From the IMG/VR virus record IMGVR_UViG_3300044613_000040, positions 1 through 32,110 of that record: a stretch of DNA of 32,110 nucleotides; one strand, 5' to 3'. Made by a program: the position numbers and the translations under genes. Shown piece by piece: positions 12,410 to 21,256 of this stretch (its first letter is position 1; each line of letters begins with the position of its first letter). The notes below the pieces were generated by a model that was not told where the DNA came from, searched no databases, and saw only the letters and a program-made list of their open reading frames with translations. This DNA is from a virus.

Positions 12410-14296
12410 ATGCCTTTAAAAAAACTATTACTGAAGCCGGGTGTAAACAAAGAAAACACCAGATATACCAATGAGAACGGTTGGTATGTATCCGATAAGA
12501 TGCGGTTTCGGCAAGGTACGCCTGAGAAAATTGGCGGTTGGGTACGTATTTCTGGTGCTATATTCCAAGGCGTTTGTCGTTCTTTGTGGAACTGGATTAC
12601 CCTCGGTGGGTTAAACCTTGTAGGTGTTGGAACTAATTTAAAGTTTTACATTGAACAAGGTGGTATTTATAACGACATCACCCCTATTCGCGCAACCAGC
12701 ACAATTAACACTAATCCTTTTGTAGCTACAAATGGGTCGGCAGTTATCACTGTTACAGATACAGGTCACGGTGGCATAACGGGCGATTTTGTTACTTTCA
12801 GCGGTGCTGTTGGGCTTGGCGGCAATATCACGGCTGATGTATTAAATGCTGAATATCAAATTACTTTTGTTAGCGTTAACTCGTACACGATTACAGTTAC
12901 AGCTACGGCAAATGCCACAGATGTTTCAGGATCTCCCGGTGGTGGAGCTTCGGTGGCGGCGGCGTATCAAATTAATACCGGCCCAGCTATTGCAGTTCCT
13001 TTGGTTGGTTGGGGTGCTGGCTTTTGGGGTTCTGGTGTTTGGGGTACTGGCGGAACATCTATAAGTACCATTCGCCTATGGAGTCAAAGTAACTTTGGAG
13101 AAGACTTAATCTTCAACCCCCGTGGGGGTGCTTTGTATTATTGGGATGCAGGAACTGGTGTAACGTCACGGGGTGTGTTGGTATCTAGCATTATGGGAGC
13201 AGACGCAGATACACCTTCTGTGGTTTTGTCTGTATTTGTGTCTGACGCAAGCCGTTTTGTGTTTGCGTTTGGTTGCGATGACTACAGTTCATCTACGCTA
13301 AACCCCATGTTAATTCGCTGGTCTGACCAAGAGAGCATTCTTGTTTGGACCCCTGCCATCACAAACCAAGCGGGTAGCTTACAGTTGTCGCACGGTTCTG
13401 AGATTGTCACCGCCATCCAAGCTCGTCAAGAGATTGTGGTGTTTACAGATTCAGCCATATATTCACTTCAATACGTTGGGCCACCCGTGGTTTGGTCTTC
13501 TCAACTACTTGGCGATAACGTTTCAATTATTGGCCCTAACGCAGTATGTTTGGCCTCTGGCGTAGTGTATTGGATGGGCGTAGACAAATTCTACAAATAC
13601 GATGGCCGTGTGCAGACTTTGCGTTGTGACCTTAAGCAATATATTTTCCAAGACATTAATACTGCTCAAGCCGCACAGGTGTTTGCGGGGACAAACGAAG
13701 GTTTTAACGAAGCTTGGTGGTTCTACTGCTCTGCCAATAGCAATGAGATTGACCTTTATGTAACGTATAACTACTTGGAAGATGTATGGGCATACGGCAC
13801 ATTAGGCCGTACAGCTTGGTTGGATTCTGGTTTGCGTGATTTTCCGTTAGCGGCAACTTATTCCTATAACCTTGTTAACCATGAGCAAGGTAACGATGAC
13901 AATCAAACAGGAACTCCTGCGGCTATCAATGCTGTTATTGGTTCTGCTGAGTTTGACATTGATGACGGCGATCACTTTGGGTTTGTCTGGAGAATGCTTC
14001 CAGACATTACATTCCGTGGATCAAATGCCGCTTCGCCACAAGTCACAATGACGCTAATTCCTATGCAAAACTCAGGTTCTGGGTATAACGATCCTATTTC
14101 TTTAGGTGGTAATTCTACGGCCACTGTAATCCGAACATCTACTTCCGTGATTGAACAGTTTACCGGTCAAGTCTATGTTAGGGTGCGAGGCCGTCAGATG
14201 ATTATTCAAGTTGAATCTAACCAGCTTGGGTGCGCTTGGCAGTTGGGTTCACCCCGTATCGACATCAAACAAGACGGCAGAAGGGGTAACTCATGA
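12410..14296 (+). CDS. Tail nozzle / P22 gp10-like DNA stabilization protein
   Basis: 628 residues. The N-terminus (KKLLLKPGVNKENTRYTNEN, GWYVSDKMRFRQGTPEKIGG, CRSLWNWITLGGLNLVGVGT) is a family mark of short-tailed phage proteins that I associate with the P22 gp10 / nozzle group. Residues about 98-187 look like an inserted beta domain (NGSAVITVTDTGHGGITGDF). A Trp/Gly block (W201-G-x3-W-G-x3-W-G) is shared with the fibre-like repeat protein. Later segments (SQSNFGEDLIFNPRGGALYY; EIVVFTDSAIYSLQYVG; YWMGVDKFYKYDG) suggest beta-propeller blades. It would close the portal or tail channel. The fold assignment is inferred. Confidence 0.6.
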   Translation: MPLKKLLLKPGVNKENTRYTNENGWYVSDKMRFRQGTPEKIGGWVRISGAIFQGVCRSLWNWITLGGLNLVGVGTNLKFYIEQGGIYNDITPIRATSTINTNPFVATNGSAVITVTDTGHGGITGDFVTFSGAVGLGGNITADVLNAEYQITFVSVNSYTITVTATANATDVSGSPGGGASVAAAYQINTGPAIAVPLVGWGAGFWGSGVWGTGGTSISTIRLWSQSNFGEDLIFNPRGGALYYWDAGTGVTSRGVLVSSIMGADADTPSVVLSVFVSDASRFVFAFGCDDYSSSTLNPMLIRWSDQESILVWTPAITNQAGSLQLSHGSEIVTAIQARQEIVVFTDSAIYSLQYVGPPVVWSSQLLGDNVSIIGPNAVCLASGVVYWMGVDKFYKYDGRVQTLRCDLKQYIFQDINTAQAAQVFAGTNEGFNEAWWFYCSANSNEIDLYVTYNYLEDVWAYGTLGRTAWLDSGLRDFPLAATYSYNLVNHEQGNDDNQTGTPAAINAVIGSAEFDIDDGDHFGFVWRMLPDITFRGSNAASPQVTMTLIPMQNSGSGYNDPISLGGNSTATVIRTSTSVIEQFTGQVYVRVRGRQMIIQVESNQLGCAWQLGSPRIDIKQDGRRGNS

Positions 14297-14562
14297 GTTT
14301 TATGCAAGAATCTCCGCCGCGTTTACCGGCTCCACCGCCAGAATATGAAGCAGCCTATATGGGTCAGATGTTGAACGTGTTGAATTTGTTCTTTCAACGT
14401 TTAAACGCTATTCAACCAATCAACATTGCGCGGTTAAACATTAACTTAACAACGCTTCCAACAGAAGCAGATTTACCCAACTTAAGATTGGGTGATGTCT
14501 ATCGAGACACACAAGACGGTGTTCAAGATACCAGCCAGATGCTGCGAATAAAAACATCTTAA
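14293..14562 (+). CDS. Small conserved virion-associated protein
   Basis: 89 residues, ATGA overlap with the gp10/nozzle-like gene. It has a Pro-rich start (SPPRLPAPPPEYEAAYMG) and a helix (QMLNVLNLFFQRLNAIQP). The rest reads NINLTTLPTEADLPNLRLGD, VYRDTQDGVQ, LRIKTS. The LPT-ADL--LR-GDVYRD and C-terminal LRIK elements recur in small proteins of aquatic short-tailed phages next to this type of tail protein. Function unknown; a tail-completion or fibre-attachment subunit is plausible. Confidence 0.6.
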   Translation: MSFMQESPPRLPAPPPEYEAAYMGQMLNVLNLFFQRLNAIQPINIARLNINLTTLPTEADLPNLRLGDVYRDTQDGVQDTSQMLRIKTS

Positions 14563-14571
14563 TAAGTTTAT

Positions 14572-17500
14572 ATGGCATTACCAACAAATTTTTCTAATGC
14601 TTATGAAGACGTGTATGACGTTTTTGGTGGGCGGGATGCTACCAACGACTTAGTTATGCAATTTAAAGGTATGGGGTTATCTGATAGTGATATTGTTGGC
14701 ATCTTTGCCCCGTATCGACCAGCCACCGTTCAAGCCCCCGCCGCTCAACCTCCCGCCGCTCAACCTCCCGCCGCTCAACCTCCCGCCGCTCAACCTCCCG
14801 CCGCTCAACCTCCCGCCGCTGTTGAAACTCCCGCCGTTCAAACTCCCGCCGCTGTTGAAATTCCCGCCGCAAAAACTACTGACATAGTAGACGACTACAT
14901 TGCGTCTATTCCTGAATCTACTATGACGGTAGAAGATTTGTACACAACCATTCTTGGCCGTCCATCAGATGCAGGTGGTAAGGCATTCTGGGAAAACGCA
15001 TTTGGGCCTACTGTAGATGAGTCGGAAAAAGCTGACTTTTTGCAAGCAGCTAAAGCAGAACTCGCCACTAAAACTAAAGAAGAACAAACAGCGTTGGCTC
15101 CTAATCTTGTAGGTACAACACAAACAACTGCGGACACAACCCAAGTTGCAGCAGTTGAGCCTGAAATAGTTTTAACTCCTGAACAAATAAAAGAAATAGA
15201 AGAAGGATTAAAAGATATAGATTTTCTTGGACTTAAGCCAGCGAACCAAGGTTTGGGTGGCCCGCTTTTTACAATTGCTCCACCAGAAGTGCAAAATGCG
15301 GTTGATTTAAAGAACGGTACATATCTAACTACTACTGGCACAATCGTTAATGCGTCAGGTAACGTGCTTGCGGATACCGGGTCTGCTGCCACTACCACAT
15401 TGACCCAACAGATTCTTGGGCAAGGACTAACCGACAAATGGCAGGGTCAAGGGCATGGATCAGCTCAAGCTAATGCTGCTGACATGGCTAAGATTTTGAC
15501 CGGTATTGGCATTACAGACATTAAACAGTTTGGTGAGGTTCCTCTTTTAGCGCCCGTTGAAGAAATTGGTAAAACGTATAACGGAAACCAAGTTGTCAAA
15601 ATTGACCTTGGCGATGGCGAAATTAGAAATGCGGTATATCAAAGCACTGGTCAATTTGACAGTGATGGCAACGGAATCGGTCAATACGTGCCAATACCTA
15701 AAGACGCAAAAATTGAAACGCTTTACGGGGTATCTAATGGTGAAAGCTACGATGCCGTTGACACATCAAAAGTAAAAATAGTAGACGGCAAACCTGTAGT
15801 TGATACAGGGCAAAAAACATTTGGTAACAAAGAAACAGGCCAAGCTGTCCCTAATACATACAGTGAACGTCAAACAGGAAATGCGTTTGGCGGCACGTTT
15901 GCAGGTAAAGGTAACACAGGTTATCGAGTTCAATTTGCCCCTGATGGAACGCCAATCTTTTACACCACTGGTGCATCGTCTAATGATTTAGCAAATCTTA
16001 TGGCAGACCTTGGCCCAATCGGTCAAATTGGTTTGGCTATTGCTACGGGTGGTTTGTCTATACCTCAACAGATTGCGGCTAATTTAGCTGTAAACGTTTT
16101 AAGCGGTAAAGACCTTGGTGATTCAATTAAAAGCGCTGCAATTAGTTTTGCTGGCGCTCAAATCCCTGGTATGGATTTCATGTCAGATGGCGCTTCGTTT
16201 ATTAAAGACCTTGGGCTGTCAACAGAACTTACAAACACGCTAACTAACTCTTTCCAAAACGCTGCGGTTTCTGCTGGCACTGCGCTGCTTAGTGGCCAAG
16301 ATGTTGGCGAAGCCATGACTAGAGGTTTTGTTACCGGTGGTGTTAACGGTGCTGTTAATTCGCTCTTAGGTAATATTGAAGGGTTTGGCGACCTAACCGC
16401 TAACCAAAAGAAGATGGTTACCAATGCCGTAACAGGCGTGATTTCAGGTAAACCACTGGATCAGATTGTTATCAATACCGCTATCTCTGCGGCCAATTCA
16501 GCTATTGCCGACGCTAAAGGCACAACTGGAAGCCTAGATACAAACACAGAAGATACGCTAACTAAAGCTGGGTTAGTAGACGGCAATGCTGCAACAGATG
16601 CCGACACTATTACCTCACTCCTTGCCAATAAAGATGTTGTTTCGTCTATTGGTAGCGATGCAGTTACAACCCCGGACACATTAAACCTCGGCGGTGCGGA
16701 TGCGCTTGCAAAAACTCTTACAGACGCTAGTACGCTTATTGATACTGAGTTTGGTGACCTAAAAGGCGCACAAGATAGAAACGCCGCAAACGACCAACTG
16801 CGGGATACGATTAAAACTAGCAGTAGCTTTAATGATGCGTATGCACTGGCACGTAAAGAACTTGGCGCAAATAAAACATTTGATTGGTTAAACCCCAAGA
16901 CAGGTAAAGTAGAAAGCTTTAGCACCGCTACAAAAGAAGAGCGTCCAGATCTAAACATTACCGCAGGAGATAAAGCACTTGATGCCTTAAACGCATCTAA
17001 CTTATCTACAGTAACTGACGCATCCAGTACAGTTGCAGCACAGGGTGATACTGCGGCAAGAAGAGCTGCGGCAGACAAACTATCTGGTTTGGATAATCAA
17101 TCTTCTGCGGAAATTAGGCGTTTAACAGCATTAAATAATTCTTTAGTACTAGGTAACGCCCCTAACCAATCGACGGCGGAAACCGCAAGACTCGCTGCGC
17201 AGAACAGAACTGCCAAGTTGTCGGCTGAAGAATCCGACAGTGCTATTACATCGGTATTTAAAAATGTTACCGGCACGGTATCCGGGGCTTTGGGTGAACA
17301 AGCATCTGCTCTTGAAGGGACGCTTAAGGCTAGCGGGGCTATTGGCAAAAACAGCTTACTTGCGGGCATGGCAAATGGTTTGACTTCCTATGGAGCAAAT
17401 AACGTTAGTACCAAAGCGCAAGATCAAGAACAAGGGTTTATAACTGAGATTGCTAAAGCTGGTAATACTGGAAATTTCTGGCCAGATGCTGGCGCTAAAT

Positions 17501-20370
17501 TAAAAGCACTGCCTTCTGCAATTATTAACAACCCAATTGGTTTTGGCTACACCGTAGTTAAAGAAGGTATCCAAGAAGTTATTCCAATTTTAACTGGTGC
17601 AAGTGCGGCTAAGTGGGGCGGCAAACTAATTGGCTTTGCTGCTAACTCTATTGTTAACGGAATCGAAGCTGGTGGCGCAGGGTATAACGGCACGGTAGCT
17701 AAAGCCGAAAAAGCCGGTATGAGTGAAGAAGCCGCGCATGCCGCTGGCCAAAAAGCATTTGTTGCTACCGCTACCGTAGCTGCGGTGCTTGGCCCTATTG
17801 TTGATGCTCCGTTTATTAAGCGGGCTGCGGGTGACGTAGTTCAAAAGACAACTCTTGGTACAGTAGGTAAATCAGCGGCTAAAGAGATGCCGCTAGAATA
17901 TGTAGAAGAAGGCGGGGCTCAAGGTTTTGAAGACTACTTTGCTACCGGCAAGGTTAACGTAAACAACATTTTGACTGGCGCAACTGCGGGTATGGCGGTT
18001 GCTGGACACACTGTAGCCTCTATCCAATTAGGTGAGATGGCGCTTAGCAAAGTAGAACAAGCGGCTTCTTCTGAAATACTTAACTCTGTTGCTGGCGATA
18101 AAGCGGGCGACTTACAGACTCAAGTTGCAAGCACTCTTGCCAATACCAAAAACTTGTCAGACGCCGGTACGCAGATTGCAGCTACGATGCAAGACGCAGG
18201 CATGAACCCTGCCCAAGCTCAGTCGGTTGCTAATACTGTTGTGGCCGAGGCGGTTGTTCATAACCTTACCAAAAATGGCAGCGAAGATACTAAGTTTAGC
18301 GTTGATAATTTAAATGCGCCTGTTGGTTTTGACACAGACGGCAACGCGGTCACAGTTGGTGACGTGCTTGGTTCTAGCGTAACAGGTAAAGGTACGGACT
18401 TTAAAGTCCAACCAGACGTAGTTATTGGAACTGCAAGTGATGGTAAACCCTTAACAATCGGTGATTTGACTGGGTTGCAGGCTAAAGAAACCGCTATTAC
18501 TACAGACGCAAAAGCAACTGCGGCTGCGGTGGATGCCAAATCAGATGTTGTTACTACCTTAGAAACTGCGGGGCTGTCTGAGACTAAGACCGAAGGTGAG
18601 GCTAAAGACGATGTTGTTACTACTTTAGAAACTGCGGGACTAACTGATACTAAAGATGGTACTCTTGAAAGCGTAATTTCAGATACAACCGCAGCAGATG
18701 CTAAAACTAAAGCTGATGCAGATGCCCAAGCCGTTACAGATGCTAAAACTAAAGCTGATGCAGATGCCCAAGCCGTTACAGATGCTAAAACTAAAGCTGA
18801 TGCAGATGCCCAAGCCGTTGCAGATGCTAAAACTAAAGCCGATGCAGATGCTAAGGCTGCCGCAGATGCCCAAGCTAAGATAGACGCAGATGTTAAGGCT
18901 GCCGCAGACGCTCAAGCTAAGATAGACGCAGATATTAAAGCTGCTGCGGATGCTAAAACTAAAGCCGATGCAGATGCCCAAGCTGCTGCGGATGCTAAAA
19001 CTAAAGCCGATGCAGATGCCCAAGCTGCTGCGGATGCTAAAACTAAAGCCGATGCAGATGCCCAAGCTGCTGTGGATGCTAAAACTAAAGCCGATGCAGA
19101 TGCCCAAGCTGCTACGGATGCTAAAACTAAAGCCGATGCAGATGCCCAAGCTGCTGTGGATGCTAAAACTAAAGCCGATGCAGATGCTGCTGCTGCAAAA
19201 ACAAAGGCCGATGCTAAAGCCGCCGCAGATGCCCAAGCTAAAGCCGATGCAGATGCTAAGGCTGCCGCAAATGCCCAAGCTAAAGCCGATGCAGATGCTA
19301 AGGCTGCCGCAGATGCTAAAACTAAAGCCGATGCAGATGCTAAGGCCGCAGCGGACGCTCAAGCTAAGATAGACGCAGAAGTTAAAGCCGCCGCAGATGC
19401 CCAAGCCAAAGCCGATGCAGATGTTAAAGCTGCTACGGATGCCCAAACTAAAGCCGATGCAGATACTAAGGCCGCAGCGGACGCCCAAGCTAAGATAGAC
19501 GCAGAAGTTAAAGCCGCCGCAGATGCCCAAGCTAAGATAGACGCAGAAGTTAAAGCCGCCGCAGATGCCCAAGCTAAGATAGACGCAGAAGTTAAAGCCG
19601 CCGCAGATGCCCAAGCTAAGATAGACGCAGAAGTTAAAACTGAGCCTGACGTAATTTCTGAGTTAGAGACTGCGGGATTAACTGAAACTAAGCCCGACAT
19701 AATTTCTGAACTAAAGACTGAGCCTGAAGTTAAGGAAGAAATTAAAACTGAGCCTGAAGTTAAGGAAGAAGTTAAGACTGAGCCTGAAGTTAAGGAAGAA
19801 GTTAAGACTGAGCCTGAAGTAAAGAAAGAAGTTAAGACTGAGCCTGAAGTAAAGACCGAAACTAAGGTAACTACCGACCTGCCCAATATTAAAGACGCAG
19901 AAAAAGTTATTGACGACCTAGATGATGACGTAATTGATAAAGTTACAACTCTGCTAGACGACCCAATTATTGATAAAATTATCAGTGACCCAACCAAACA
20001 GCCGCCACCTAAGCCGCCTAAGAATCCAAAGGATCCAAGCAAGCAAACGGGTCTAACTTGGCCTCAAGCTACCGCACTTGCGGGTTCTTTTGGCGTACCT
20101 CAATTGGCCAACGTGTTCTACTACGGCAAAGAATTTGGGGCTAAGAAGCAGAAGGTCGGCAAGTCGGGCAAGTTAGACCAAGAAGAATACAAGGCGCTGA
20201 GCGTCACCAAAGCCGGTGCTGAAGGTGAAAAGATTGAGGAAGAAGCACTTGCCCAGAAGGGCAAAACCGACGAAAATGACATTGAAGAATTGCTTAAAAA
20301 GATTGAAGGGTCAAGTGACAACGCTGCGACCCCTGAAGAAATTGAACAAATCGTAAGGCAAGGAGCCTAA
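14572..20370 (+). CDS. Giant internal/ejection-type virion protein (1932 aa)
   Basis: Parts in order: an N-terminal domain (1-50); a Pro/Ala linker with five QPPAA units; a DUF4214-like domain (about 118-170: VEDLYTTILGRPSDAGGKAF, then W). A long region with Gly/Ala hydrophobic patches follows (about 481-515, 986-1040, 1062-1088, 1132-1160), such as VIPILTGASAAKWGGKLIGF. Next are 23 Ala/Lys/Asp units of about 14 residues (1376-1689), five KTEPEVKEE units (1715-1764), and a C-terminal domain after a Pro-rich hinge (PPPKPPKNPKDP). Large size, membrane-active-looking patches and position after tail genes fit phage internal proteins injected to build a DNA channel. No lytic transglycosylase motif was found. 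The function is inferred. Confidence 0.6.
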   Translation: MALPTNFSNAYEDVYDVFGGRDATNDLVMQFKGMGLSDSDIVGIFAPYRPATVQAPAAQPPAAQPPAAQPPAAQPPAAQPPAAVETPAVQTPAAVEIPAAKTTDIVDDYIASIPESTMTVEDLYTTILGRPSDAGGKAFWENAFGPTVDESEKADFLQAAKAELATKTKEEQTALAPNLVGTTQTTADTTQVAAVEPEIVLTPEQIKEIEEGLKDIDFLGLKPANQGLGGPLFTIAPPEVQNAVDLKNGTYLTTTGTIVNASGNVLADTGSAATTTLTQQILGQGLTDKWQGQGHGSAQANAADMAKILTGIGITDIKQFGEVPLLAPVEEIGKTYNGNQVVKIDLGDGEIRNAVYQSTGQFDSDGNGIGQYVPIPKDAKIETLYGVSNGESYDAVDTSKVKIVDGKPVVDTGQKTFGNKETGQAVPNTYSERQTGNAFGGTFAGKGNTGYRVQFAPDGTPIFYTTGASSNDLANLMADLGPIGQIGLAIATGGLSIPQQIAANLAVNVLSGKDLGDSIKSAAISFAGAQIPGMDFMSDGASFIKDLGLSTELTNTLTNSFQNAAVSAGTALLSGQDVGEAMTRGFVTGGVNGAVNSLLGNIEGFGDLTANQKKMVTNAVTGVISGKPLDQIVINTAISAANSAIADAKGTTGSLDTNTEDTLTKAGLVDGNAATDADTITSLLANKDVVSSIGSDAVTTPDTLNLGGADALAKTLTDASTLIDTEFGDLKGAQDRNAANDQLRDTIKTSSSFNDAYALARKELGANKTFDWLNPKTGKVESFSTATKEERPDLNITAGDKALDALNASNLSTVTDASSTVAAQGDTAARRAAADKLSGLDNQSSAEIRRLTALNNSLVLGNAPNQSTAETARLAAQNRTAKLSAEESDSAITSVFKNVTGTVSGALGEQASALEGTLKASGAIGKNSLLAGMANGLTSYGANNVSTKAQDQEQGFITEIAKAGNTGNFWPDAGAKLKALPSAIINNPIGFGYTVVKEGIQEVIPILTGASAAKWGGKLIGFAANSIVNGIEAGGAGYNGTVAKAEKAGMSEEAAHAAGQKAFVATATVAAVLGPIVDAPFIKRAAGDVVQKTTLGTVGKSAAKEMPLEYVEEGGAQGFEDYFATGKVNVNNILTGATAGMAVAGHTVASIQLGEMALSKVEQAASSEILNSVAGDKAGDLQTQVASTLANTKNLSDAGTQIAATMQDAGMNPAQAQSVANTVVAEAVVHNLTKNGSEDTKFSVDNLNAPVGFDTDGNAVTVGDVLGSSVTGKGTDFKVQPDVVIGTASDGKPLTIGDLTGLQAKETAITTDAKATAAAVDAKSDVVTTLETAGLSETKTEGEAKDDVVTTLETAGLTDTKDGTLESVISDTTAADAKTKADADAQAVTDAKTKADADAQAVTDAKTKADADAQAVADAKTKADADAKAAADAQAKIDADVKAAADAQAKIDADIKAAADAKTKADADAQAAADAKTKADADAQAAADAKTKADADAQAAVDAKTKADADAQAATDAKTKADADAQAAVDAKTKADADAAAAKTKADAKAAADAQAKADADAKAAANAQAKADADAKAAADAKTKADADAKAAADAQAKIDAEVKAAADAQAKADADVKAATDAQTKADADTKAAADAQAKIDAEVKAAADAQAKIDAEVKAAADAQAKIDAEVKAAADAQAKIDAEVKTEPDVISELETAGLTETKPDIISELKTEPEVKEEIKTEPEVKEEVKTEPEVKEEVKTEPEVKKEVKTEPEVKTETKVTTDLPNIKDAEKVIDDLDDDVIDKVTTLLDDPIIDKIISDPTKQPPPKPPKNPKDPSKQTGLTWPQATALAGSFGVPQLANVFYYGKEFGAKKQKVGKSGKLDQEEYKALSVTKAGAEGEKIEEEALAQKGKTDENDIEELLKKIEGSSDNAATPEEIEQIVRQGA
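14746..14820 (+). repeat. Five perfect 15-base repeats (QPPAA codons)
   Basis: Five head-to-tail copies of CAACCTCCCGCCGCT encode QPPAA x5, preceded by one variant copy (QAPAA). Perfect identity at DNA level suggests recent expansion and possible copy-number variation between phage genomes. Confidence 0.95.
18697..19638 (+). repeat. 942-base tandem array encoding an Ala/Lys/Asp helical rod
   Basis: About 23 units, mostly 42 bases (14 residues, two heptads), of types DAKTKADADAQAAA and DAQAKIDAEVKAAA. Units 12-13 are shortened. The last four units are almost identical at DNA level, and several earlier ones differ only by single bases. The composition resembles the TolA-type alanine/lysine helix. 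It spans residues 1376-1689 of the 1932-residue protein. Confidence 0.9.
19714..19863 (+). repeat. Five 30-base repeats encoding KTEPEVKEE(I/V)
   Basis: Five contiguous 30-base units follow the helical array. The first three differ by only a few bases; the last two have drifted (KTEPEVKKEV, KTEPEVKTET). The encoded segment is a charged Pro-containing spacer. Confidence 0.9.
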
Positions 20371-20371
20371 T

Positions 20372-21247
20372 ATGGGTGATGAAATTGACTGGAGTGTAGG
20401 TGAAACTGGATACGACTCTGGTTCCCAAGGAGAGCTAGATAACTACCTTCAAAGCGGTGGCTATTATGCAAATGACGCGGTTGCCGACGACGGCACTACC
20501 GCCGGTATTAACGCTCAAATTGCAAATCAAAGCAGTCTATTTAGTAGCTCAGATCTCGCCAAACTGTTTAAAGATTCGCCTCTTTTACAAACCTTGGGTG
20601 CTGCTGGCTTAGGCAACTTAGCCGACAAGATTTTTGATGTACAAAAAGGCCCCGGTGGTTACAGAGGTGGTATCCCCACTTTAACTGCGTATCGTCAACA
20701 ATTGCCTATCCCAACTTCAATGATGAATGCAGCGGGCACTCCAATGTTAGATGCAAAGGGTATACCAATCCCCCGCCGACCCGGTTCTGGTGGCGTTACG
20801 TATTTCAGCCCAATGCAGTATCTTAAGCCCGGCCAAACCCCTACTCAAACTCCAGCAACCCCTGCGTCTACGGGCATTGCAACAGTACCTGCGTCTACGG
20901 CTCCCGCTGAATCTGTTGCTGCGCCTACAGAAGACATGTCCTATCAAAACTTTGCTCGTGGTGGTATTGCCAATTTAGGTGGTTACTCCGATGGTGGCCG
21001 CCTGCTCCGTGGCCCCGGTGATGGTGTGTCTGACAGCATCCCAGCTACTATTGGTAAAAGACAACCCGCTCGGTTAGCCGACGGTGAATTTGTTATTCCA
21101 GCACGTATTGTTTCTGAACTGGGCAATGGCTCAACAGAAGCTGGTGCGCGTAAACTATACGCAATGATGGACAGAATTAAGAAGGCTCGTGGCAAGGCCA
21201 AAAACATTGCTGCCGATACCAAATCAGACAAGCATTTACCCGCTTAA
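20372..21247 (+). CDS. Phage virion-associated protein with GPG-SDSIPA / DGEFVIPA domain
   Basis: 291 residues, AAGGAG six bases before the start. The N-terminal half is acidic and low in recognisable motifs (MGDEIDWSVGETGYDSGSQG; a helix around LAKLFKDSPLLQTLGAAGLG). Residues about 190-285 carry a domain widely seen in phages: FARGGIANLGGYSDGGRLLR, GPGDGVSDSIPATIG, LADGEFVIPARIVSELGNGS and TEAGARKLYAMMDRIKKARG. The domain is usually at the C-terminus of internal or scaffold-like virion proteins, but its biochemical role is not known to me. Its place between the two giant proteins suggests the same injection assembly. Confidence 0.65.
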   Translation: MGDEIDWSVGETGYDSGSQGELDNYLQSGGYYANDAVADDGTTAGINAQIANQSSLFSSSDLAKLFKDSPLLQTLGAAGLGNLADKIFDVQKGPGGYRGGIPTLTAYRQQLPIPTSMMNAAGTPMLDAKGIPIPRRPGSGGVTYFSPMQYLKPGQTPTQTPATPASTGIATVPASTAPAESVAAPTEDMSYQNFARGGIANLGGYSDGGRLLRGPGDGVSDSIPATIGKRQPARLADGEFVIPARIVSELGNGSTEAGARKLYAMMDRIKKARGKAKNIAADTKSDKHLPA

Positions 21248-21256
21248 GGAACGACT

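Noticed and set aside
18679-19614. 311-residue open frame on the - strand opposite the helical repeat array
   Set aside because: Its GICGGFNFCVYLSL repeats are the complement of the Ala/Lys/Asp codon repeats. The + frame is long, continuous and fits its flanks.
18697-19638. Possible CRISPR-like or satellite array
   Set aside because: The units are contiguous, in frame and multiples of three bases, without unique spacers. They are codon repeats of one protein.
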